A DNA stretch of 26,265 bases from Chloroflexota bacterium (GTDB lineage Bacteria; Chloroflexota; UBA6077; JACCZL01), in NCBI GenBank assembly GCA_020845495.1, contig JADLFM010000237.1, positions 1 through 26,265 on the forward strand, in the 5' to 3' direction. The number at the start of each line of letters is the position of its first letter. The first letter of the stretch is position 1. The notes beneath the pieces are model-generated. The model was not told the DNA's origin and searched no databases. It was given only the letters and a program-made list of their open reading frames with translations. The translations under genes and the position numbers were made by a program. This document shows positions 1-9,680 of this stretch, piece after piece.

Positions 1-827
1 AACCTCCAACACCCGGCGGTTCGTTCACCCCGAAGCCCAACGTCCCACGGGGTACGGCCACGGTGCAATCGGGCCCGAATGGCGTGACAGTGTTCATTCG
101 TGTGACTCAAGAGTCGCCGGGGAGCACTCCAAGTTCAACCTCCAGTACGTCCGTCAGCACCGGCAACTCGCGGTCCTGCCGCATCAGCGTTCAGAACATC
201 GGAATCGTGCTCTCGAACTCGCCCTGGTACCAGGCTGAACAGGCTGCACATCCCGACCACGTTTTCGCCAGCGTGAGCTGCGACGACGGCTTCTTTGCCT
301 TCATCTGGATCCCCGTCGGCACGCCGGCAGGCGCCACCGTCCAGGTGGTCTTCGTCGACGACGACGGTGTCGACCCGGTCGCGATCGCCCTCGAACTCCT
401 CAACCACCTCCCGATCCCGGACATCGCCATCGACGCCAACCCGGCGACCGGTCTTGTCGCACTGCCCTCCTGGTTCTGGCTAGACGGCTACGACGGCTCG
501 CCCATCAGCTCCTCGGACGCGCTGCCGGGCGTCGCCGTGGACGTCGAGGTTGAGCCGCTGGTCTACCGCTGGTCTTTCGGCGATGGGACGACCGAGGACA
601 CGACCTCGCTCGGGCAGCGCTTTCCCGCCGAGAGCGACATCCGGCATGTCTACGAACAGTCCTCCCTGGCGGCCGGCGGTGCCTATGTGGTCACGGTGGA
701 GGTCACGTTCTCGGCACGGTACCGGGTCAACGGCGGGGCATGGGAAGCGCTCGATCCGATCACGCGGTCGTTCAGCAACGACTACCCGGTCCAGCAGCTC
801 CAGTCCGTCCTGGTAGGGCAGCCGTGA
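1..827 (+). CDS. Secreted/surface PKD-domain protein, 5' end outside window
   Basis: The reading frame is open from the first bases of the window, so the gene starts upstream and only its C-terminal part (about 275 codons) is visible. An internal GTG at 63 could initiate but there is no reason to prefer it. The visible part is rich in Ser/Thr near its beginning and then has beta-rich sequence. Near the end is a PKD-like signature: YRWSFGDGTTE followed by a Y-x-V-T-V-E-V strand, typical of Ig-like PKD domains in extracellular proteins. No membrane segment is visible in the part present. The stop overlaps the GTG start of the next gene (GTGA), so the two are probably co-translated. The neighbour suggests a role at the cell surface in a conjugation apparatus; that is inference. 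Function unknown beyond the fold. Confidence 0.7.
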   Translation, partial: PPTPGGSFTPKPNVPRGTATVQSGPNGVTVFIRVTQESPGSTPSSTSSTSVSTGNSRSCRISVQNIGIVLSNSPWYQAEQAAHPDHVFASVSCDDGFFAFIWIPVGTPAGATVQVVFVDDDGVDPVAIALELLNHLPIPDIAIDANPATGLVALPSWFWLDGYDGSPISSSDALPGVAVDVEVEPLVYRWSFGDGTTEDTTSLGQRFPAESDIRHVYEQSSLAAGGAYVVTVEVTFSARYRVNGGAWEALDPITRSFSNDYPVQQLQSVLVGQP

Positions 828-3800
828 GCACCAGGGAATTCGGGACAGACCGGGACGCGGGAACCGGTGGCGGCTGGCTCGGTCTGGCCGCGATATTTGC
901 TGCGTGCGCCGTGGTCGCAGTCGGTCTCTGGCGGCTGACGGGGCCCCCGACCATGCTCGCGTCCCTACCCGACTGGAGCCATGTCCAGGACGTGCTGACC
1001 GGCTCCCGGCTCAGCGATCAGGACGTCATCAGCGTAACGACCGGCATCGCCTGGCTCGTCGTCGCGTACCTACTGCTTTCCATCGTTGTACGGCTCGCGC
1101 TCGGCCTCGCCGGCCTGCTCACCGGGCAGGCAGCTTGGGTGAGGAGCGGGCTTCGCATCACCGCTCCGCTGACGCTCCCCATGGTGCGCCGGGTGGTCGA
1201 CGGCGCCCTTGCCGGGACGATTCTGTTCAACGCCACGTTCCACACGCCGTCGGCGGCGTTCGCATCGCCGGCGGCGGTTATTGCGAGCGCTGAGGCGCCG
1301 TTTCCGAGTGAGCTGGCTTCATTCGCCGAACCGGCCACCAGCCCTCCAACCGCTCGAGCCCTTTCGGCGGAGACGGTTCCTGCTACCTACACCGTGATGC
1401 GAGGCGACCACCTCTGGGGCATCGCAGAGCGCTTCCTTGGGGACGGATTCCGTTGGGTCGATATCTGGAAGCTCAACCAACAGCGCACGATGACGGACGG
1501 ACGGACCTTCGTCGACCCGAATCTCATCTATCCCGGCTGGCAACTGGAGCTTCCTCAGGATGTCAGCGACGCCGAGCCCGAATCGCTCGATGAGGAAGAA
1601 GACCTCGGTGTGATGCCGGACCCGGAACCGACGCCAGAACCGTCCCCGGTGCCACCGACTCCCGACCCGACAGCGGTCGCCCCCATGCCAACACCAACCG
1701 TGGCCCCGGGTGGTCCGGTCGCCCCACCTGACGACGGCGGCAGCGATGTGGACCTTCGGCCCTCTCTGCCGTCGGTGCCGACGCCTGACGCCGGCGTTGT
1801 GGCCGCGGCCGCTGCGATAACCGTCGGTGGGATCGCGATGCTGCTGGTGTTTCGCCGCGCACGGCAGCGATGGCATTCCAACGGGCGACACGAGCGCCGG
1901 CCGGCTGGATCAGGCGATGCGGCCCGCGTTTTGGCGACGAGCACGGCGCTCTTGTCGGCGCTGTCGGAGCTCGATTTCGCGTCCACGAGCATCGTTCTCG
2001 TTCGGGAGTCCGACCGGTACCTGGAGTTCACGCTGGACTGCCCGCCGGGCGACGCTGAGGCGCTGGTCGAATCCCGCTACGCAATCAGCCGCCAGCTCGG
2101 GGGCGCGGTCGATTGCGAGCTCGTGGGGGTGACGACCGTCCGGCTGAAGCTCTCTCGTATGAGTCAGCTCGCTGCGGCGCTGCTCGCTGACGCTATCGGC
2201 GGTGAGCAGCCACTCCTCGTGCCCGTCGGCGCTTCGGATTCCGGCATCCATTACCTCAACCTTGCCGCCGTTGGGAGCGTCCTGGTCGCTGGTGGACGGA
2301 TGGAAGGACGGGATCTCCTCACGAGCTGGTTCACCACCCTCGATTCGCTTCATCCGGAGGGGACCGTAGCAGTCGTCGCCGACGAGGCTGCCTGTGGGCC
2401 GCTTGGCGACTGCTTGGAGCTGCTGCCCGGCCCACCAGATGACGCCGATCCGCCTGCAGATTCGCCGTCGGCCTTTGCCCGATGGCTTGAGACGAAGCTG
2501 ATTACGCGGGACGAGGAGTTGGAGCACCGGGTGCTCCTGGCACTGCTGGGGCCGAGCCCGGATCCAGCCAGCGCCGTGGCCGAGATGGAAGGCGTCCTTC
2601 GGCAGGGTCCAGGGCGAGGTATCTTCGTGATTGCGTTCGCCGACACGGTCGAGGGCGTCGACACGAGGCCGTCATTCGGAAGCAGTGTTGTCTTCGGCGA
2701 GGATGAGCAGTCCGGTGCGATCACGCTGACCCTGCCGCACGTGACTCCGCTCCACCTGGAGCCGGTCGTGGTGCGGCGGCAGGTGGCGCACCGGCCTCGC
2801 AGGGATACGGCGACACCCGTGCCCCTGACGCCCGAATCTCCAGCATGGGCAGCGCCTCAAAACGGCCACGCCCCATTGGAAACCTGGCCGGAGGACGACG
2901 AGAAACTCGCCGCCGACGATGACGAGCCCCGTGCGCCAGAGCTGATAGCCCCACCGTCGGAAAACGGGAGGCATCCGGTAGACGCCGCGACGGCTCCTGA
3001 GGTGTCGGGCGCCACACCACTCGGGGCCATGGACAGGCAGGCCTCGCTCCCGCTCGCTGGACCCGATGGGGAGTCGGCTGCCGAGGATGGCCCCGCGTTC
3101 CGGGCAAGGCTCTTCGGGACGTTCCGCGTCGAGACAGACGCCGGTGAGGTCGATGGCTGGTCTATCCAGAAGGCGCGTGAGCTACTCGCCTACCTTCTCG
3201 CCCATGGCGGCACGCCGGTCCTGCGGGACACGGCAGCGGAAGCGCTTGGTCTCAGTGCAGAGAACCAGGGAGGGCACCCGCTTCCTAACGCCGCCTACTA
3301 CGTTCGCCGAACGCTCAGCCGGGCGGTCCAGGACCTTGAGGGCGACATCCTCATTACCGCGCGTCAGCGGTACGCGCTGCGGGCGGGCCTCTTCCGGACA
3401 GACGTGGACGCCTTCGACGCACACCTCGCCCGGGCCGAGCGCCTGCAGGGCTACGAGGCCCTGGTCGAATACCAGCGGGCGCTGGAGCTCTGCCCCGCCG
3501 ATTTCCTCGCGGACGAGGATTACGAATGGGCCGAGGCCTACCGGCGCGACTACCAGAAGCGGTTCAACACGTCAGCCCACCGGGCCGCGAAGCTGGCGTG
3601 TGAGCTGCGAGACCCGAAGCTCGCCCTTCGCTTCTACGACGCGATCCTCCAGAGGGACCCCATCGACGAGGAGGCCGTACGCGAAGCGATGCGGTGCCAT
3701 GCTGCGATGGGTGACCGGAACTCCGCGAAACGCCTGTACAAGAAGCTCATCGAGGATCTGCGTGCGGCGCTCGACGACGAGCAAGCCGTGCCGATGCCGG

Positions 3801-3853
3801 AGACCACGAAGGTGGTGGAGGAACTGGCAGACAGGCGAAGTCCCACTGGGTAA
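824..3853 (+). CDS. Membrane-anchored LysM protein with C-terminal SARP/BTAD domain
   Basis: A 1009-aa protein. I chose GTG 824 because it overlaps the upstream stop (GTGA) and has an AGGG Shine-Dalgarno just before it; an in-frame upstream start at 740 would run far into the preceding gene. Visible parts: three hydrophobic segments in the first 150 residues; a LysM domain from about residue 189 (YTVMRGDHLWGIAERF, then DIWKLN); a Pro/Thr-rich spacer about 266-302; another membrane segment about 322-343 followed by basic residues; a mixed central region; and from about 759 a winged-helix plus BTAD (bacterial transcriptional activator, SARP-like) tetratricopeptide region to the end. LysM domains bind peptidoglycan, BTAD domains are regulatory or scaffold modules. 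Combining both across a membrane suggests a wall-spanning sensor or a structural component of a transfer apparatus. DNA binding by the winged helix is not shown. Confidence 0.8.
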   Translation: MSTREFGTDRDAGTGGGWLGLAAIFAACAVVAVGLWRLTGPPTMLASLPDWSHVQDVLTGSRLSDQDVISVTTGIAWLVVAYLLLSIVVRLALGLAGLLTGQAAWVRSGLRITAPLTLPMVRRVVDGALAGTILFNATFHTPSAAFASPAAVIASAEAPFPSELASFAEPATSPPTARALSAETVPATYTVMRGDHLWGIAERFLGDGFRWVDIWKLNQQRTMTDGRTFVDPNLIYPGWQLELPQDVSDAEPESLDEEEDLGVMPDPEPTPEPSPVPPTPDPTAVAPMPTPTVAPGGPVAPPDDGGSDVDLRPSLPSVPTPDAGVVAAAAAITVGGIAMLLVFRRARQRWHSNGRHERRPAGSGDAARVLATSTALLSALSELDFASTSIVLVRESDRYLEFTLDCPPGDAEALVESRYAISRQLGGAVDCELVGVTTVRLKLSRMSQLAAALLADAIGGEQPLLVPVGASDSGIHYLNLAAVGSVLVAGGRMEGRDLLTSWFTTLDSLHPEGTVAVVADEAACGPLGDCLELLPGPPDDADPPADSPSAFARWLETKLITRDEELEHRVLLALLGPSPDPASAVAEMEGVLRQGPGRGIFVIAFADTVEGVDTRPSFGSSVVFGEDEQSGAITLTLPHVTPLHLEPVVVRRQVAHRPRRDTATPVPLTPESPAWAAPQNGHAPLETWPEDDEKLAADDDEPRAPELIAPPSENGRHPVDAATAPEVSGATPLGAMDRQASLPLAGPDGESAAEDGPAFRARLFGTFRVETDAGEVDGWSIQKARELLAYLLAHGGTPVLRDTAAEALGLSAENQGGHPLPNAAYYVRRTLSRAVQDLEGDILITARQRYALRAGLFRTDVDAFDAHLARAERLQGYEALVEYQRALELCPADFLADEDYEWAEAYRRDYQKRFNTSAHRAAKLACELRDPKLALRFYDAILQRDPIDEEAVREAMRCHAAMGDRNSAKRLYKKLIEDLRAALDDEQAVPMPETTKVVEELADRRSPTG

Positions 3854-4376
3854 CGGGACGCGGCGCTTGATCGTTGCATGGCTCGACGCTCGTCCTGATG
3901 CAGCCGTCCAGTCTAAAGTGAGACGGCGACACGACCGAACGCTGTGGAGCTCCGACATCCTGAGCCGTCGCGCCTCCTTCAGGAAGACACCTGCGACGTG
4001 GTTCCGATGTTCCAGGCCCTACGTCTGAACCCAGAATGAGCAGGGGGAGCCACTCTCGGACGATGTCCGGAACATCCGAGCGATACCTCGGATCGATCGC
4101 ATCTCCAGGCGACGAGCGTGCGACGGCCGCCGCGAATGTCACGGCCTCATACGTCATTAGGAGCTGCGGTGCTGCACGAGCAGCCGAAAACAGTCGTGGG
4201 CCTCGAGGGAGTGTCGCGCGCCTGGCACGCGACCGCAGGACGGTCGGAGCCGAGATCGCACGGGTAGGTGGCGCGTCAGCAGCTGTCGCGCTTGCGGGGT
4301 AGAGGTTGAATCGAACAACATGACACACTCGCGGCGGCAGCTACACGCCCCGCAGGGGTGACGGGAGCGCGCCCGC
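3854..4376 (+). other. 523-bp non-coding region upstream of the defence operon, with stem-loops
   Basis: No convincing gene lies here; the open frames have arginine/alanine-rich, shadow-like translations. It should contain the promoter of the large operon, but I see no strong -35/-10 pair. Short perfect inverted repeats are visible: CGGAC/GTCCG at 4057-4069; ATCCGAG/CTCGGAT with a 6-nt loop at 4074-4093; GCTGC/GCAGC at 4171-4184; GTCGCG/CGCGAC at 4213-4233; and CGACCG/CGGTCG with a 5-nt loop at 4230-4246. None is followed by a U-tract, so these are not textbook terminators. In GC-rich DNA some such hairpins arise by chance; the 7-bp one is the best candidate for an operator or RNA structure. 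Confidence 0.4.
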
Positions 4377-7300
4377 ATGGATGTGTTCGGCCTCAGAGAT
4401 CAGGTCATCGGCGACTACGCTCGATACGTGCAGAGCTTCGTTCGTATCCGCAACGGGGACATCCGAGGCTTCGTCGATGCGGAGCTGGAAAGCGGAGTGT
4501 TGTGGCCGAACCCGTTGATCCAACTCAATCCCGCGTATGCACCCGGCGGGTCGATCGACGACCTCGTACGGGAGGGACTCCTCCATCCGGAGTGCGCTCG
4601 GATCTTTCGCCGTAACAAGCACAACGATCCGCCTGGGGAGCCGCTACTCCTTTACCGACACCAGCGTGAGGCTATTGAGGTTGCTCGCACCGGACGCTCG
4701 TACGTCCTGACGACGGGCACCGGCTCCGGCAAGAGCCTCGCCTACATGGTCCCGATCATCGACCACGTCCTGCAAAAACCCTCAGAGAAGCGGAAGGGCC
4801 ACATCACGGCCATCGTCGTCTATCCGATGAACGCGCTCTGCAATAGCCAGATGGAAGAGCTCCGTAAGTTCGTCGTTGCGGGCTACGGCGAGGCCGACCA
4901 ACCGGTCACGTTCGCAAGGTACACCGGGCAGGAGAGCGCGGAAGAGCGCGAGCGCCTCGCGAACTCCGTTCCGGACATACTCCTCACCAACTTCATGATG
5001 CTCGAACTCATCATGACGCGGCCAACAGAGATCGACCGCAAAGTCATCCGCGCTGCGCAGGCGCTCGACTTTCTGGTGCTTGATGAGCTGCATACATATC
5101 GCGGCCGCCAAGGCGCGGACGTCGCCATGCTCGTGCGACGCGTCCGCGAACGCACCCGTGCCCAAGGGCTCCGCTGCGTTGGTACGTCGGCCACAATTGC
5201 GGGTTCGGGCACTCGGGTCCAGCGGCGACAGACCGTCGCAGATGTCGCCTCGATCATCTTTGGCACCGAGGTCGAGGCCGCCGCCGTTATTGACGAGTCG
5301 CTAGTCGAGGTGACGCGCGGGGATGCATCGCCCGACGCGCTGCGCTGGCGGTTGAGCGAACCGGCAGCCTACCCCGAGGATGCGAAAGCGTTGGTCTCTG
5401 ACCCGATAGCAAGCTGGATTGAGCGCGTCTTGGGGCTTCGGGCCGAAGAGGACGGCACGGTTGTGCGCGCCGAGCCCCTTGACCTTCCATCAGCTGCCAG
5501 ACTCTTGGCAGAGCAGGCAAGCGTCTCGCCGGAGACTGCAGCTACCCACCTCCGGGAGGCTCTGCTCGCAGGGTTCCGCGCGAAGAGCCCCGAAACCGGC
5601 CTACCACTCTTTGCGTTCCGCCTTCACCAGTTCGTTTCACGCGGCGACACCGTCTACGCCTCCGTCGAGGACACGTCGCAGCGCTATCTGACGATGCAAG
5701 CCCAGCAGTTCGTCCCTGAACCGCCAGGCGACCGCTCGCGCATTCTCCTGCCACTCGCATTTTGCCGAGAGTGCGGTCAGGAATATTACGTCGTCGACTG
5801 GGACCAGCGAGAGGGACAACTAGTGGATCGGAACCTCGGCGGCCGGCGTGCCCTCCGGGATGGACAGCTTCGCGGGCGAGATGTCTCGTCCCGGGCCGAA
5901 GCAGACGACGAGGACATCGTCTCAGGTTACGTGGCGCTCGCTGCTGGGCTCGACTGGACAGGAGATCCAGACGAGGACTTTCCCGAGGATTGGGTCGAAA
6001 CCGGCCCCGATGGACTTCCACGAGTAGCGCGGGCGTACCGTGACCTCATACCCACGAGCGTACGCGTGGCCGCAGACGGCAAGTGTTCTCCTGGGACCGG
6101 TCTTCACGGGCTCGACGCGTGGTTCCTTAGCGCACCGTTCCGTGTCTGTGTCCGTTGTCGCGTTTCGTACTCCGGACGGCAGCGGTCCGACATAGGCAAG
6201 CTCACCGAACTGGCAACCGAGGGTCGCAGTACGGCGACGACCGTGATTTCCCTCTCGGTCGTTCAAGCCCTGCGCGCAGCCGCAGACGTCAGCGCGCAAG
6301 CGCGGAAGCTGCTGAGTTTTACGGACAACCGTCAAGACGCCTCGCTGCAGGCTGGGCACTTCAATGATTTCGTACAGACATCGTGGCTTCGAGGCGCTCT
6401 GCTGAAGGCAGTGAGCGATGCCGGCCCAGGTGGGCTCGACTACGAGGAGCTGCCGATCAGAGTTGTGGATTCGCTGGGGCTGGACTACGGGGACTACGGC
6501 CGGAACCCCGACGATGAGTACAGCCGCGACGATGCGAAGAAGGCACTACGGGCCGTGATCGCCTACCGCGTGTTTAATGACATGCGCTTTGGCTGGCGAC
6601 TCACGTCACCGAACCTCGAGCAGGCCGGGCTGCTGGCCATCGACTACGAACACTTGCGTGACTTGTGCGGCGACGCTTCAAAGTGGGAGGCCGCGCCCGA
6701 TTACGTGTGGACAGCCACGCCCGAAGATCGGGAACGTGCCTGCCGTGAATTGCTCAACTGGATGCGACGTGCCCTGGCGGTGAACGCTGGCGCGCTCGAA
6801 AGCGACGATCAAGACCGAATGAAGCGGCTCAGCGAGCAGCACCTTCGTTCGTCCAAGGAGCCTGCGCCGAAGGGCGGACTGAGCTGGGGCGTCGAAGGCG
6901 ATGAACGGCTTCAGCTGTTCCGCGTCGGGAGGTTGGCGCCAGCCCTTGATGCTCGCGGGGACCGCGAGGCGGCGCTGACGGCGCAGAGCGGTATCGGGCA
7001 TTTCCTCCGCAGTCCCGGGACGTGGCCTGGGCTTCCAGCCCAGAAGAAGCTCCCGGCGAAGGACTTCCCGGCCCTTGCGAGATCTCTGGTGGGTGTCCTC
7101 GCGCGGAATGGCTTCCTGGAACCGTACGGCGGGAAGGAGTTCCGGGAGCCGAAGGATGCCTCAGGGCAGCCCATCATCTATCGGCTACGAATGGCGCGCC
7201 TCCGCTGGCGCCTGGGCGACGGCAAGCCAGCCGTGGACTTCACGCGGACGCCTCGTGTCTCGCGAGAACAGGCCGACGCCAACGCATTCTTCCGGGACCT

Positions 7301-9680
7301 GTACCAGCATGTAGCCTTAAACCTCGCAACGCTGGAGGCGCGGGAGCACACGGCGCAAGTGACGGCCGACGACAGAGAAGCGCGGGAAGAGCGCTTCCGC
7401 CAGGGCACGCTGCCGATCTTGTATTGCTCACCCACGATGGAACTGGGCGTCGACATCTCCGACCTGTCGTCGGTGAACATGCGAAATGTCCCGCCGACGC
7501 CGGCGAACTATGCCCAGCGCAGTGGGCGGGCCGGGCGCGGTGGCCAACCGGCACTCGTTACGACGTATTGCTCGTCGATGAACCAGCACGACCAGTACTT
7601 CTTCCGCCGGCCTAACCTCATGGTCTCCGGAGAGGTCCAACCGCCCCGGCTCGACCTGGCCAACGAGGACCTCATCAAGGCGCACGTGCATGCCGAATGG
7701 TTAGCGGCCACCGAGCAGTCGTTAGGCCACTCCATGCAGGACGTGATCGACCTGACGGAGGGGGACGATCTTCCACTCCTGCCGGGTATGGCCGATCCGC
7801 TTTCCAGCGAACGCGCTCGAAGTCGTGCCGCTGCCGTCTGCGCGCCGATGCTTGACCAGCTAGCCGCCACGCTCACGGACTCCCCGTGGCACGATGCGGC
7901 CTGGCTTGAGCGTACCCTTGCCAGCGCCCCGGCCGCGTTCGACCGCGCGGCTGACCGTTGGCGCTTCATGTATCGCTCCGCCATGGCACAACGCCAGGAA
8001 CAGGAGCGCATCGCGCGAGACATGGCCGTCGCGAAGCCTGACCGCGATCGAGCGGCGCTGCGCCGAGATGAGGCACAGCGCCAGCTTGACCTCCTCGCGG
8101 GCCAGGAGGTCGAAGCGTCCTCGGACTTCAATCCGTACCGATACTTCGCGAGTGAGGGCTTCCTCCCGGGCTACAACTTTCCGCGGCTCCCAATTGCCGC
8201 GTACCTGCCCGGTGAACGGCTCCCCGGTTCGCGACGCCGCGAGATGGAGGCAATTTCGCGTCCGCGGTTCATCGCCGTCTCCGAGTTCGGTCCACGGAGC
8301 CTGATTTACCACGAGGGCGCTCGCTACCGAGTCGATGGAGTCATCCTCCCGACGGTCGAGGGTGATGGCCTCCGGACGACCAGCTGCAAGCTTTGCGGAC
8401 TCTGCGGCTTCGCCCACTTCGGGGCCGGTGTGAACGACGAGGTCTGCCATGGTTGTGGCGAGAACATGGAAGGGGCTTCGCGAACCTATTCGGAGCTCTT
8501 GCGGCTGGCTGGCGTGAAGACCCGCCGCACAGCCCGCATCACCAGCGACGAAGAGGAGCGCCTGCGGCTTGGCTACGAGGTCCGGACGGCCTATGCCTTC
8601 GCATCAGGCCCCGAGGGGGATCGCCGCGTGCGCACGTCCTACGCCGCGAACGGCGCCACCGTGGCTTTGGGCGAGCTCGCGCCAACAGCGACACTTTGGC
8701 GGTTCAATCTCGGCTGGGTGCGGCGAAAGAACAAGGAGGTCCACGGCTTCAACCTCAATATGAACACCGGCCGATGGGGTCGGAGCGAACAGGAGCCGGA
8801 CGCCGATTCGGAGGAGGCTGACCCGGAAGCCCAACTGGCGACGGGCATCGAGCGCGTGGTGCCGTTCGTTGAAGACCGGCGGAACACGCTGCTGCTTCGC
8901 TTCGGTCCCGAGTTGGCGCCCGACGCACTCATGAGCCTCCAATATGCTCTGAAGCGGGGAATCGAAACGGTGTACCAGGTCGAGCCGTCCGAGCTGGCGG
9001 TGGAGCCGCTGCCAACGCCCGAAGAACCACATCTGCTCTTGTTTTACGAATCGGCGGAGGGTGGTGCGGGCGTTCTCGAGCGGCTCGCCGTTGACCAGGG
9101 GGCGATGGCTGACGTTGCCCGTGCTGCCTTGGAAGTCTGCCACTTCGACTCCATCACCGGCGACGACCAACGCCGCGCGCCCCATGCCCGCGAGGACTGC
9201 GAGGCCGCCTGTTACGACTGCCTGCGCAGCTACTCAAACACCCGCTACCACGAGATTCTGGACCGCCACCTGGTGAAGGACTTGCTCCTGCGGCTGACCT
9301 GGTGTGAGACATCGGTCGGGGCTGGGAGTCGCTCTCGTGCCGAGCAATTTGCCGAATTACGCCGGACGTTGGATCCCGGCTCATCGGCCGAGCCCGAGTT
9401 CCTTGACTTCCTCGAAGAGCACGGATTGCGGCCACCGGATGAAGCTCAACGGCACATCGCCGAACCGCCAGCGAACCCGGACTTCTATTACCGGGACGCG
9501 GCAGCCTGCATCTTCGTCGACGGTCGCCATCATCTGTACGAGCGGCGGAAGACATACGACGCGGAGACTGGCCGTCGCCTGCGAGAAGCCGGGTATGAAG
9601 TGATCCGGTTCACGACCGAGGAGCCGTGGGAGGAGACGGTCCGTGCCCACCCCTGGATCTTCGGAGAAGAGACGGAATGA
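4377..9680 (+). CDS. Giant DEAD/DEAH helicase with DUF1998 and nuclease-like C-terminus (DISARM DrmA/B-like)
   Basis: A 1767-aa superfamily 2 helicase. ATG 4377 follows a GGGAG ribosome site. Walker A is GTGSGKS at 114-120, the Walker B box DELH at 236-239, motif III SAT at about 271-273. Cysteine pairs suggest zinc sites: C463/C466 (CRECGQEYY), C591/C594 (CVRC), and about 1337 (CKLCGLC, later CHGC). The second helicase half has CSPTMELGVDISDL near 1018 and QRSGRAGR at 1047-1054. The DUF1998 (MrfA/YprA-type) part has FYESAEGGAGVLERL near 1553 and a cysteine cluster C1608, C1612, C1615 within CYDCLRSYSN. The last 70 residues resemble a PD-(D/E)XK or Vsr/DUF559 fold (PDFYY, FVDGRHH, GYEVIRFT), but phenylalanine stands where the usual acidic residue would be. 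First gene of a seven-cistron run. DISARM normally encodes helicase (DrmA) and DUF1998 protein (DrmB) separately; here both features are in one chain. Assignment to a system is inference. Confidence 0.85.
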   Translation: MDVFGLRDQVIGDYARYVQSFVRIRNGDIRGFVDAELESGVLWPNPLIQLNPAYAPGGSIDDLVREGLLHPECARIFRRNKHNDPPGEPLLLYRHQREAIEVARTGRSYVLTTGTGSGKSLAYMVPIIDHVLQKPSEKRKGHITAIVVYPMNALCNSQMEELRKFVVAGYGEADQPVTFARYTGQESAEERERLANSVPDILLTNFMMLELIMTRPTEIDRKVIRAAQALDFLVLDELHTYRGRQGADVAMLVRRVRERTRAQGLRCVGTSATIAGSGTRVQRRQTVADVASIIFGTEVEAAAVIDESLVEVTRGDASPDALRWRLSEPAAYPEDAKALVSDPIASWIERVLGLRAEEDGTVVRAEPLDLPSAARLLAEQASVSPETAATHLREALLAGFRAKSPETGLPLFAFRLHQFVSRGDTVYASVEDTSQRYLTMQAQQFVPEPPGDRSRILLPLAFCRECGQEYYVVDWDQREGQLVDRNLGGRRALRDGQLRGRDVSSRAEADDEDIVSGYVALAAGLDWTGDPDEDFPEDWVETGPDGLPRVARAYRDLIPTSVRVAADGKCSPGTGLHGLDAWFLSAPFRVCVRCRVSYSGRQRSDIGKLTELATEGRSTATTVISLSVVQALRAAADVSAQARKLLSFTDNRQDASLQAGHFNDFVQTSWLRGALLKAVSDAGPGGLDYEELPIRVVDSLGLDYGDYGRNPDDEYSRDDAKKALRAVIAYRVFNDMRFGWRLTSPNLEQAGLLAIDYEHLRDLCGDASKWEAAPDYVWTATPEDRERACRELLNWMRRALAVNAGALESDDQDRMKRLSEQHLRSSKEPAPKGGLSWGVEGDERLQLFRVGRLAPALDARGDREAALTAQSGIGHFLRSPGTWPGLPAQKKLPAKDFPALARSLVGVLARNGFLEPYGGKEFREPKDASGQPIIYRLRMARLRWRLGDGKPAVDFTRTPRVSREQADANAFFRDLYQHVALNLATLEAREHTAQVTADDREAREERFRQGTLPILYCSPTMELGVDISDLSSVNMRNVPPTPANYAQRSGRAGRGGQPALVTTYCSSMNQHDQYFFRRPNLMVSGEVQPPRLDLANEDLIKAHVHAEWLAATEQSLGHSMQDVIDLTEGDDLPLLPGMADPLSSERARSRAAAVCAPMLDQLAATLTDSPWHDAAWLERTLASAPAAFDRAADRWRFMYRSAMAQRQEQERIARDMAVAKPDRDRAALRRDEAQRQLDLLAGQEVEASSDFNPYRYFASEGFLPGYNFPRLPIAAYLPGERLPGSRRREMEAISRPRFIAVSEFGPRSLIYHEGARYRVDGVILPTVEGDGLRTTSCKLCGLCGFAHFGAGVNDEVCHGCGENMEGASRTYSELLRLAGVKTRRTARITSDEEERLRLGYEVRTAYAFASGPEGDRRVRTSYAANGATVALGELAPTATLWRFNLGWVRRKNKEVHGFNLNMNTGRWGRSEQEPDADSEEADPEAQLATGIERVVPFVEDRRNTLLLRFGPELAPDALMSLQYALKRGIETVYQVEPSELAVEPLPTPEEPHLLLFYESAEGGAGVLERLAVDQGAMADVARAALEVCHFDSITGDDQRRAPHAREDCEAACYDCLRSYSNTRYHEILDRHLVKDLLLRLTWCETSVGAGSRSRAEQFAELRRTLDPGSSAEPEFLDFLEEHGLRPPDEAQRHIAEPPANPDFYYRDAAACIFVDGRHHLYERRKTYDAETGRRLREAGYEVIRFTTEEPWEETVRAHPWIFGEETE

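Noticed and set aside
3881..3892. GCTCGACGCTCG, matching the heptamer repeat unit, in the leader
   Set aside because: Less than two copies; probably chance in GC-rich sequence.
4036..4302. 88-codon open frame in the leader region
   Set aside because: Translation is composition-driven (Arg/Ala rich), no ribosome site, no family resemblance.
3747..4328. Minus-strand 193-codon frame overlapping the end of the LysM-BTAD gene
   Set aside because: It overlaps the real gene antisense and has no recognisable domain; the MTYEAVTFAAAVAR stretch was considered as a transposase remnant but not supported.
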